Shown in pieces: positions 1 to 5,720 of a DNA stretch of 5,935 bases. Made by a program: the position numbers and the translations under genes. This stretch comes from CAZQIO01 sp964593405. GTDB taxonomy: Bacteria > Patescibacteriota > Minisyncoccia > Minisyncoccales > GBS-2. The stretch is taken from assembly GCA_964593405.1 (NCBI GenBank), contig CAZQIO010000032.1, positions 1 through 5,935 on the forward strand, written 5' to 3'. The notes beneath the pieces are model-generated. The model made no database searches, had not been told where the DNA came from, and saw only the letters and a list, made by a program, of their open reading frames with translations. Numbering within the stretch: position 1 is the first letter of the stretch; each line of letters opens with the position of its first letter.

Positions 1-2
1 AC

Positions 3-146
3 TCAAGAATTGTCGGTTATTATCGCCCGGTTCAACAATGGAATTTAGGAAAGCAGCAAGAATTTAAACAGAGGAAAGAGTACAAAATAAAAAGGTCGAA
101 AAATAAAATAGAAAAAAAATATGAAAGATCCAATAACAGTTTCTGA
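3..146 (+). CDS. nrdD: Anaerobic (class III) ribonucleoside-triphosphate reductase, C-terminal end, 5' partial
   Basis: This is an open frame entering from the left edge and ending at TGA 144-146, 47 codons in all. It begins S-R-I-V-G-Y-Y-R-P-V-Q-Q-W-N and continues with a GKQQEFKQRKEY stretch. That matches the C-terminus of class III ribonucleotide reductases, where an R-x-x-G-Y motif carries the glycyl radical; the radical Gly would be codon 15-17. These enzymes reduce ribonucleotides to deoxyribonucleotides in the cytoplasm without oxygen, after activation by the radical-SAM enzyme NrdG, and the radical is destroyed by O2. The basic tail after RKEY seems longer than usual, and the last 26 nt overlap the rubrerythrin start. 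The overlap may be real, or it may reflect an indel in the A-rich tail. The family call rests on 47 residues, but the motif is distinctive. Confidence 0.82.
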   Translation, partial: SRIVGYYRPVQQWNLGKQQEFKQRKEYKIKRSKNKIEKKYERSNNSF

Positions 147-681
147 TCCAAAACCAGTTAAAAAAGGGTCAAAAACCTACGAGAATTTATGGAAGGCGTT
201 TGCTGGAGAATCTCAAGCCAGAAACAAATACACCTACTTTGCCAAGATTGCCAGAGAGCAAGGATTGCATCATATTGGAGCCATTTTTGAAGAAACGGCA
301 AATCATGAAGCAGAACATGCCAAAATGATTTGGAAACTGTTGGGTGAGTGGTCAGATACAAAGGAAAATTTGAAAAAAGCGATAGAAGGAGAAAATTACG
401 AACACACAAAGATGTATCCTGAATTCAAAAAAGTGGCAAAAGAAGAAGGATTTGATGATGCGGTCAAATTTTTCACTGAGGTGGCAGAAGTTGAAGAACA
501 ACACGAAAAAAGATATAAAATATTGTTAGAAGAGTTAGAAAAAGGATTTTTCAAAAGAAAAGAAAAAGTAATGTGGGTTTGTCGAAATTGCGGTTATGTC
601 CATTTTGGGAAAGAAGCTCCAAAAGAATGCCCCAATTGTCGCCATCCTCAAAGTTATTTTGAAGTAAGATTGCAATACTAA
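121..681 (+). CDS. rbr: Rubrerythrin (diiron peroxidase with C-terminal rubredoxin domain)
   Basis: This 186-residue cytoplasmic protein reduces H2O2 to water with electrons from rubredoxin or NAD(P)H oxidoreductases in anaerobes. The ferritin-like four-helix domain spans about residues 18-142. Diiron ligand motifs are visible: E30 in AGESQAR, E63xxH66, E91 and E94 in EGENYEH, and ExxH at E125-H128. A rubredoxin-like domain follows (about 150-186) with the Cys pairs C154/C157 and C170/C173. Length and domain order are typical. The N-terminus is about 12-15 residues longer than many rubrerythrins, but 121 is the only ATG, and an in-frame TAG lies at 109-111. No clear Shine-Dalgarno precedes it, and the start lies inside the nrdD end, so translational coupling is plausible. 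The superoxide reductase gene follows after 1 nt. Confidence 0.96.
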   Translation: MKDPITVSDPKPVKKGSKTYENLWKAFAGESQARNKYTYFAKIAREQGLHHIGAIFEETANHEAEHAKMIWKLLGEWSDTKENLKKAIEGENYEHTKMYPEFKKVAKEEGFDDAVKFFTEVAEVEEQHEKRYKILLEELEKGFFKRKEKVMWVCRNCGYVHFGKEAPKECPNCRHPQSYFEVRLQY

Positions 682-682
682 A

Positions 683-1066
683 ATGATTGAACAAAAACAA
701 ATTTACAAGTGTAATATTTGCGGAAACATTGTTGAGGTGTTACACGCTGGAGGAGGAACCCTTGTTTGTTGTGGAAAACCAATGGAACTTTTAGAAGAAA
801 AAACTGAAGATGTTGGCAAGGAAAAACACATTCCAGTAATAGAAAAAACAGAAAAAGGAGTAAAAGTTAAAGTTGGGACTATTCCTCACCCAATGGAACA
901 AAACCATTATATTGAATGGATAGAGATTATTGTGGACGGGAAAAGTTATCGCCAATTTTTAAAACCCGAAGAATTGCCAGAAGCCGAATTTGAAATTGAA
1001 GTAGAAAATATTGAAAATATTGTTGCCAGAGAATACTGCAATTTGCATTGGTTGTGGAAAAAATAA
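683..1066 (+). CDS. dfx: Desulfoferrodoxin (superoxide reductase, two-iron type)
   Basis: This 127-residue cytoplasmic protein reduces superoxide to H2O2 without releasing O2. The N-terminal desulforedoxin domain has C10, C13 and the adjacent pair C29-C30, which bind the Fe(Cys)4 centre I. The catalytic neelaredoxin domain shows E47-K48-H49 (the Glu/Lys pair near the active iron), H69, H75, C119 and H122, which fit the Fe(His)4Cys centre II. These spacings closely follow my recollection of the Desulfovibrio enzyme. It starts 1 nt after the rubrerythrin stop, so the two are almost certainly co-transcribed: SOR makes the H2O2 that rubrerythrin removes. Frame and length look intact. Confidence 0.96.
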   Translation: MIEQKQIYKCNICGNIVEVLHAGGGTLVCCGKPMELLEEKTEDVGKEKHIPVIEKTEKGVKVKVGTIPHPMEQNHYIEWIEIIVDGKSYRQFLKPEELPEAEFEIEVENIENIVAREYCNLHWLWKK

Positions 1067-1088
1067 ATAAATTTTAGAATTCAAATTT

Positions 1089-1673
1089 ATGCCCGAGCAT
1101 TCTTGTTTGTCTCATCTTAAAAATTTAGATAAAAATCGGAACAAAATCAAAAGGGGTTTAAAGCCAGGCCACCCGATTCACACTCTAATGTCAGAGCATG
1201 AGATGATTTTTGGTTTTTTGGAAAGATTGGAAAAAACGAATCAAAAAGTCCAAAAGATGGAATCTTACAAAAAAGATAAAAGTTTTGAGGTTTTAAAAGA
1301 TATTGCCGAACATTTGATAGAGGCAGAGCCCCATCACCAAAGAGAAGAGAAGGTTTTGTTTCCCGAACTTGAAAAAAGAGGAATTTTTGGTCCACCAGAA
1401 GTGATGCGTCAAGAGCACAAAATTTTAAGAAAAGCAAAAAAGGAACTTTTGAATTTGGCAAAGAAGATTCAGGCAGATGATTTTCCCCAGTTCAAAAAGA
1501 AACTAGTTGAACTGACAGAGTTAATTGTGCCAACCCTAAAAGATCACATTGCCAAAGAAGACAATATCCTTTATCCGATGGCTTTGCAAGTTATTACAGA
1601 AGAAAAAGATTGGCAAAAAATCAAAGAAGAATGCGACAAAATCGGCTATTGTTGCTTTACACCAAAAGAATAA
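1089..1673 (+). CDS. Hemerythrin HHE-domain protein (DUF438-like)
   Basis: This 194-residue protein has the non-heme diiron hemerythrin-like fold. Candidate iron ligands are spread over the helices: H28/H31/H37, H75, H82-H83 followed by REEKVLFPELE (E86/E87), H110, and H153 with E157 in DHIAKEDNILYP. The C-terminus IGYCCFTPKE resembles the end of the hemerythrin part of DUF438 proteins, which usually continue into a PAS domain; here the protein simply stops. Members of the wider family bind O2 or NO, sense oxygen or repair iron centres, so a role in O2/NO handling is inferred from family and neighbours. It follows desulfoferrodoxin by 22 nt. An N-terminal C6 and a paired C188-C189 are also present. 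There is no signal peptide. Confidence 0.9.
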   Translation: MPEHSCLSHLKNLDKNRNKIKRGLKPGHPIHTLMSEHEMIFGFLERLEKTNQKVQKMESYKKDKSFEVLKDIAEHLIEAEPHHQREEKVLFPELEKRGIFGPPEVMRQEHKILRKAKKELLNLAKKIQADDFPQFKKKLVELTELIVPTLKDHIAKEDNILYPMALQVITEEKDWQKIKEECDKIGYCCFTPKE

Positions 1674-1679
1674 AACAAA

Positions 1680-1837
1680 ATGAAAAGCAAAAAAAAATTT
1701 ATAAATGTTCGGTTTGCGGTTTGGAATATTTAGAAAGAAAATGGGCGAAAGAATGCCAAAAATGGTGTAAAAAACACAAAAGTTGCAATTTGGAGATAAT
1801 AAAACAGGCAATAAAAAGGTCAACTTTACCAGAATAA
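1680..1837 (+). CDS. Small Cys-rich (putative zinc-binding) protein, apparent frameshift near start
   Basis: The ATG at 1680, 6 nt after the hemerythrin stop, is the natural start, but its frame ends after 17 codons. Adding one A to the A9 run at 1689-1697 joins it to the frame ending at TAA 1835-1837. The result is a 52-residue protein with C10-x2-C13, C26-x3-C30 and C36, plus a conserved-looking WAKEC...WC...SCNLE pattern. The paired Cys suggest a zinc ribbon or knuckle. I recall similar short proteins in uncharacterised CPR and archaeal genes but cannot name a family. The alternative of an upstream start at 1610 would overlap the conserved hemerythrin C-terminus by 64 nt and is less likely; TTG at 1649 or 1652 is also possible. 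Function is unknown; its position suggests the same operon. Confidence 0.6.
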
Positions 1838-1854
1838 AATTTAAAAGCCAAATT

Positions 1855-2285
1855 ATGAGTAAAAAATTTTTTTAGTTTTGCCAATTATAATAATAATTAT
1901 CGTTGCTATTGCGATAGTAGCGATAAGAGAAAATTTTCTGTCAAAAAACAAGCCAGCAGGAAAAAACAATATCGAAAACGCAACTGAAAATACAGAAGAA
2001 AGAAAAACTTCAGAACAACGCTTTATAACCAAAGAAGAAGTAGCAAAACACAACAATAAAGACGATTGCTGGATGATAATTAGGAATAAAGTGTATGATG
2101 TAACACCTTTTATTGCTTTAGGACAACATCCGCCTCAAATTGAGTTGGGATGCGGAAAAGAGGCCACAAAATTATTTGAAACCAAAATCACCGAAACCGG
2201 GGAAAAAATTGGTTCAGGAAAACCGCATTCAGAAAAGGCATGGAAATTGCTGGAAAATTATTATCTTGGGGAGCTGCAGCAATAA
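1855..2285 (+). CDS. Membrane-anchored cytochrome b5-like heme-binding protein (frameshift near start)
   Basis: The C-terminal domain (about 55-140 of the repaired protein) is cytochrome b5-like: ITKEEVAKHN, DDCWMIIRNKVYDVTPFI, HPP, GKEATKLFE, and PHSEKAWKLLENYYLGEL. Both axial heme His are present, at codons 2127-2129 and 2226-2228. The usual HPGG loop reads HPPQ, and a Cys sits in GCGKEAT. A very hydrophobic Ile/Val/Ala stretch near the N-terminus is a signal anchor, followed by a charged Asn/Glu/Lys linker, so the heme domain probably lies outside the membrane. ATG 1855 lies 17 nt after the previous gene but hits TAG at 1873 unless one base is restored in the A6T7 run at 1861-1873, giving MSKK(I/F)FLVLP and 143 residues. 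The intact alternative is TTG at 1878 (135 residues). The role is probably electron transfer or heme/O2 related; the partner is unknown. Confidence 0.82.
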
Positions 2286-2289
2286 TTTT

Positions 2290-2507
2290 ATGATTATTAT
2301 TCTCGGACAAAATTTGGTTTATTGGACAGGAGTTTTAACCGGCGTATTTTTTGTTTTAAGTTTTTTTTGGTTGCCGTTGCTTTATTAGTTGGTCAAAAAG
2401 CAATAAATTTTTATTTTTTTGCAAAAATATCACCAAAAATTTATTTATTTGGCTTTTTTATTCTTTCTTTTTTATTTTGTTTTGGCTATTTTAAGACAAA
2501 ATTTTAA
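2290..2507 (+). CDS. Small two-helix membrane protein, apparent frameshift
   Basis: ATG 2290 lies 4 nt after the cytochrome b5 stop. Its frame gives a membrane-like start (ILGQNLVYWTGVLTGVFF) and stops after 32 codons. One extra T in the T8 run at 2361-2368 joins it to the frame that ends at TAA 2505-2507. That gives a 72-residue protein with two hydrophobic segments, about 10-34 and 50-67, joined by a short loop (GQKAINFYFFAKISPK) and ending in a Lys-containing tail. I do not recognise a family. The position directly after a membrane-anchored b5 protein suggests a membrane partner, but nothing in the sequence shows a cofactor site. The extreme T-richness could by itself mimic membrane helices, so confidence is moderate. 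Confidence 0.45.
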
Positions 2508-2521
2508 TATCTGGATTTAAC

Positions 2522-3632
2522 ATGAATCATGATTTTGTTAAAAAAATTCAAAAAAGGTTGGGAGACAAGGTGCCGGTTGCCAGCAACAGAGGAGAAAAAT
2601 ATGGGAAATTGTCTTTTGATGATTTGGTTTTTGTGCCCGCCCAACTTTCAAAAAGACCGGTTGATTATTTCAAAGAAAAAATTTCTGCAAAAACGATTGT
2701 CGGCAAACATTCAAAAAAGCCAATTGAAATTGAAACGCCAATTGTTTTTGGAGCGATGTCTTTTGGCGCGCTTTCCAAAGAGGCAAAAATCGCCCTAGCC
2801 AAAGCCTCTACTTTAGCCGGAACCATTGCTAATACTGGAGAAGGAGGAATGTTACCGGAAGAAAGCCGATGCCATTGAAATTAAAATCGGTCAATCAGCC
2901 AAACCAAGCCAAGGAGGGTTGTTGCCAAAAGAAAAATTAACAGAAGAAATCGCCAAAATCAGAAATATTCCTTTGGGCAAAGATGTCCATTCACCGGCAT
3001 ATCACCCGGACATTAAAAATATCAAAGATTTAAAAAAGAAAATAGAATGGTTAAGAGAAATTACTGGCGGTGTGCCAATAATTTTAAAATTAGGAGCGCC
3101 ATCAGAAAAAGATATTGAATTAGCAATTGAGGCAAGTCCTGATATTATTGCCATTGATGGAAAAGGGGGAGCGACTGGTGCGGCGCCAGAAGTCCTTTTA
3201 AACGAGGTTGGCATTCCGACTCTGGCGATTTTGCCAAAAGCCAGAGAAATTTTGAATAGGAAAAAAGCTAAACAAGAACTATGGATTGGCGGTGGTTTAA
3301 ACACCGCTGCCGATTTTGCCAAAGCCTTGGCTTTGGGGGCCGACGCTGTTTTTTGCGCCACTCCTTTAATGATTGCTATGGGTTGCATTTACTGCGGTCT
3401 TTGCTGGATGGGAAAATGCCCAGTGGGTATTGCCACTCAAGACCCTGAATTAAGAAAGAAATTTGATCCTCAGGCAGAATTGAAAATTGCTAATTTTGTC
3501 AAAAATTCAACCGAAGAAATAAAAATGATTGCCGGAGCTTGTGGCTACGATAACATTCATAAACTAAACAAATCTGATTTAAGAGCATTAAATTCAGAAA
3601 TAGCAAAAATAACAAAGGTTAAATTAGTTTAA
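2522..3632 (+). CDS. FMN-binding glutamate synthase-type protein (GltB central/FMN domain), broken by an internal deletion
   Basis: Two frames make up one gene: 2522-2878 and the frame running to TAA 3630-3632. The first half carries FGAMSFGALS and NTGEGGM; the second carries ADAIEIKIGQSAKP, IDGKGGATGAAPE, GGGLNTAADFAKALALGADAV and a Cys cluster CIYCGLCWMGKCPVGIATQ, which fits the iron-sulfur region of glutamate synthases. The family transfers ammonia to 2-oxoglutarate on FMN to make glutamate. This stand-alone form lacks the glutaminase and NAD(P)H modules, so its donor is unknown. The junction at 2858-2866 goes directly from LPEE to KKADAIE, whereas relatives have roughly 25 more residues there. 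The frame change requires a missing length of 3n+2, for example 71 or 74 nt; with 74 the protein would be 394 residues. As it stands the gene encodes a 118-residue fragment. It is either a pseudogene or an assembly error. Confidence 0.88.
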
Positions 3633-3641
3633 ATCTATGGT

Positions 3642-4760
3642 ATGAAGGAAGCCTTAACAAAAATTGTTGCCACAATTGGACCTGCCAGTGAGAAAAAGGA
3701 AATCATTGAACAAATGGCCATGGCAGGAGTTGATGTTTTTAGGGTGAACCTGAAGCATTCCTCTGAGAAATGGCATTTTGAAGCGATCAAGAGGATTAAG
3801 GCAATTTCAACGAGAATTAAAAAACCGGTAGCGATTTTGTTGGATGTGCCGGAAAAATTGAAACATCAAAAAATTCCTTTATTTTCTTTGGTAGATTTTG
3901 TGGCCGTTTCTTTTGCCCAGGACCAAAAAGATATTAAGCGTTTCCGAAGCATCGTTCCCAAAAATGTAAAACTTATTGCGAAGATTGAAGACCCGATGGG
4001 AATTAAGAACTTTGATAGTATCTTGAATTGTTCGGATGGAATAATGATTGCCAGGGGGGATTTAGCAAAAGAAATACCTTTTGAAAGATTGCCATACTAC
4101 CAAAAGACTTTAATTAAAAAATCGACTGAAAAAGGAAAACCGACGATCGTGGCAACAGAGATGCTGAAATCGATGGTGGAGAACAAATTTCCGACAAGGG
4201 CTGAAATTTCAGACATTGCCAATGCCATTTTAGATTACGCCGATGCTTTAATGCTTTCCGAAGAGACGGCCATTGGAAAATACCCCGTATTGAGTGTGAA
4301 GACGATGGAAAAAATCTGTCTCTTCTGGGAAAAGAAAAGGGAACTTCCTCTTAATTTTGATTTTGAAATTAACTCTCAAGTGGCGGCGGTCACGTTTTCA
4401 GCCTGGCAGTTATGGATAAAGTGTTGCCAGAAAAGGTTCACCGTAAAAGCTTTTTTTGTATTAACCAAAACGGGAACGATGGTCCGTCTGCTTTCAAGAC
4501 TTAAACCCAAAATTCCCATCTTGGCTTTCGCCAACAATGAAAAAATTCAACATCAACTTTCTTTATACTTTGGAGTAAAACCCTCTTTGATAAAAGAAAA
4601 TCTTTATCAAAAAAGAGGACCTCAGGAAATCAAAAAATTGTTGACGATAGCCAAAGAAAGTTTTGACTTTAAAAAACAAGATAGAATAATTTTAATCTAC
4701 TCTGAAGATTGGAAAACAAAAATTCCAGTTTTCGTTGTAAGAGTTCATCAAATTCCATAA
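3642..4760 (+). CDS. pyk: Pyruvate kinase lacking the B domain
   Basis: This 372-residue intact frame starts 9 nt after the preceding stop. Pyruvate kinase transfers phosphate from PEP to ADP in the last ATP-yielding step of glycolysis. Visible family motifs are KIVATIGPAS near the N-terminus, R34/N36 with H39 (the ARLNFSH region), LLD (D68), the AKIE catalytic Lys K114 and metal ligand E116, MIARGD with D140, T172 in ATEMLKSM, PTRAE, and LSEETAIGKYP. The C-terminal domain (about 245-365, VKAFFVLTKTGTMVRLLSRLKP) is present. Length is about 100 residues short of the usual 470. The gap falls between residue 68 and about 82, so the mobile B domain (lid) and most of the TKGPEIR motif are gone, in frame. 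Catalysis may be impaired or use a different mode. The activity is inferred from fold, not assured. Confidence 0.88.
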   Translation: MKEALTKIVATIGPASEKKEIIEQMAMAGVDVFRVNLKHSSEKWHFEAIKRIKAISTRIKKPVAILLDVPEKLKHQKIPLFSLVDFVAVSFAQDQKDIKRFRSIVPKNVKLIAKIEDPMGIKNFDSILNCSDGIMIARGDLAKEIPFERLPYYQKTLIKKSTEKGKPTIVATEMLKSMVENKFPTRAEISDIANAILDYADALMLSEETAIGKYPVLSVKTMEKICLFWEKKRELPLNFDFEINSQVAAVTFSAWQLWIKCCQKRFTVKAFFVLTKTGTMVRLLSRLKPKIPILAFANNEKIQHQLSLYFGVKPSLIKENLYQKRGPQEIKKLLTIAKESFDFKKQDRIILIYSEDWKTKIPVFVVRVHQIP

Positions 4761-4777
4761 GAAAGATTAAGCACACT

Positions 4778-5701
4778 TTAAAATCCAACTAACACTATTT
4801 CCTCTTCCAGATCGATTCTGAATTTTTCTCTTACTTTTTTCTTTACCAATTGAATCAAATCAAAAACATCTTTTGCCTTGGCATTTTTGAGATTCAAAAT
4901 AAAATTGGCGTGTTTTTCTGAAATTTTTGCCCCGCCAATTGCTTTTCTTTTTAAACCGCACTCTTCAATTAAGACTGCTGCCGGTAAAAATCCATTTTTA
5001 ATTTTATCCTTGAATTTTTCTTTAGTTTCTTTTGGCAATTTTTTGGCCGACACATTTTTGAAAACAGACCCGGCAGATGGAAATTCAAGGGGTTGCCTTT
5101 CTTTTCTTTGTTTTAAAATATTTTTTATTTTCTTTTGAATTTCCTGTTTTTTTCCTCGTTTTAATTTTAAGGTTGCTTCCAAGATTACCCAATTTTTCTT
5201 TCTTTTGAAAATACTTTCTCTGTATCCAAATTTGCATTCTTTACTATTCAAATTTACAATCTGCAATTTACAATCTGCAATGTTTTTACCTTGTCAACAA
5301 CATCTTTCATTTCTCTTCCAAAAGCCCCAGCATTTCCTCTGATTGCTCCTCCCAAAGTTCCAGGAATCCCTGCCGCCCATTCCAAACCCATTAAACCTCT
5401 TTTTGCGCTTTCTAAAACTAATTTGGTTAAGGGATAGCCAGCTCCAACAATTGCCTTTTCATTCTGAAATTTGCAATCTACAATTTGCAATTTTATTACT
5501 AAACCCCTAAAACCCTCTCTGAAACCAAAACATTGCTTCCACCACCTAAAATAAAAAACGGCAAATTTTTCTTTCTTGCCCACTTTATAGCTTCAATTAA
5601 TTCTTTATCACTTTTCGCTTCAAAAAATAATCTGCTTTGCCTCCGATCTTAAAGGTTGAGTAATTTTTTAGAGAGACATTTCTTTTCACTTTAGGATTCA
5701 T
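4778..5701 (-). CDS. murB: UDP-N-acetylenolpyruvoylglucosamine reductase, three frame breaks
   Basis: MurB is the FAD enzyme that reduces UDP-GlcNAc-enolpyruvate to UDP-MurNAc in cytoplasmic peptidoglycan synthesis. The start at 5701 gives VSLKNYSTFKIGGKADYF. After a break in the A run 5622-5627 come AIKWARKKNLPFFILGGGSNVLVS (the FAD-binding Gly motif). After a break near 5511-5522 come GFRGLVIKL, GLEWAAGIPGTLGGAIRGNAGAFG. After a break in repeats at 5253-5280 come KECKFGYRESIFK, RKERQPLEFPSAGSVFKN (catalytic Ser), LIEECGLKRKAIGGAKISEKHANFI and the final Glu-rich LEEEIVLVGF. Each break is explained by one missing base, restoring about 308 residues, normal for the shorter MurB type. All domains are present and well conserved, so the gene itself seems functional in ancestry; sequence errors are likely. 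It converges on pyk with 17 bp between the stops. Confidence 0.9.
5253..5280. repeat. Exact 14-bp tandem duplication inside murB
   Basis: The unit TTTACAATCTGCAA occurs twice head to tail (5253-5266 and 5267-5280). On the murB strand it encodes LQIVN twice. 14 is not a multiple of three, so having two copies moves the frame by 14 nt. Removing one copy restores an open frame (TLQIVNLNSKECKFGYR); adding one base also restores it and gives a spacing closer to other MurB proteins. Confidence 0.9.
5467..5493. repeat. Diverged copy of the murB-internal short repeat
   Basis: The stretch TTTGCAATCTACAA (5470-5483) differs from the 14-bp unit at 5253 by two G/A swaps and is followed by a partial second unit (TTTGCAATTTT). 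It encodes KLQIVDCKFQ in murB, between GLVIKL and the AGYPL segment, a variable loop region of the protein. It looks like a second member of the same dispersed repeat family accommodated in the coding frame. Confidence 0.6.
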
Positions 5702-5711
5702 AATCTATAAT
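5684..5711 (+). promoter_or_regulatory. Candidate promoter of the ABC ATPase gene, possibly leaderless
   Basis: A perfect TATAAT lies at 5706-5711, and the ATG is at 5721, so transcription would begin at or just before the start codon. No Shine-Dalgarno is visible, which fits a leaderless message. A weak -35 (TTTTCA, 4 of 6 to consensus) sits around 5683-5688 inside the start of murB, with 17 bp spacing. In an AT-rich region such a box can arise by chance. The only gene-free DNA here is 19 bp, so signals for both divergent genes must overlap or lie within coding sequence. Confidence 0.35.
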
Positions 5712-5720
5712 TATTTTAGT

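Noticed and set aside
1610..1679. Upstream ATG at 1610 as the start of the Cys-rich protein
   Set aside because: It would overlap 64 nt of the conserved hemerythrin C-terminus, and its first 20 residues show no family character; a one-base repair from ATG 1680 is simpler.
1147..2056. Several minus-strand open frames of 60-104 codons under the hemerythrin, Cys-rich and b5 genes
   Set aside because: They are Phe/Leu/Ser-rich shadows of Lys/Glu-rich plus-strand genes.
3002..3388. Minus-strand open frame of 128 codons inside the glutamate synthase gene
   Set aside because: It is the reverse of a clearly recognisable coding region with no family motif of its own.
4761..4777. Terminator between the convergent pyk and murB genes
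   Set aside because: The 17-bp gap has no inverted repeat with a T tract; any terminator would need to lie in coding sequence.
5253..5493. CRISPR array
   Set aside because: There are only two short diverged clusters, no regular spacers, and they lie inside murB coding sequence.
3..5701. Alternative genetic code (TGA as Gly, seen in some CPR lineages)
   Set aside because: Intact genes contain no in-frame TGA, and glycines at conserved sites use GGN codons.
4778..5701. murB as a decayed pseudogene
   Set aside because: Every functional motif is conserved and each break is one base; the same kind of break recurs in unrelated neighbouring genes, so sequence error is more likely, though not proven.
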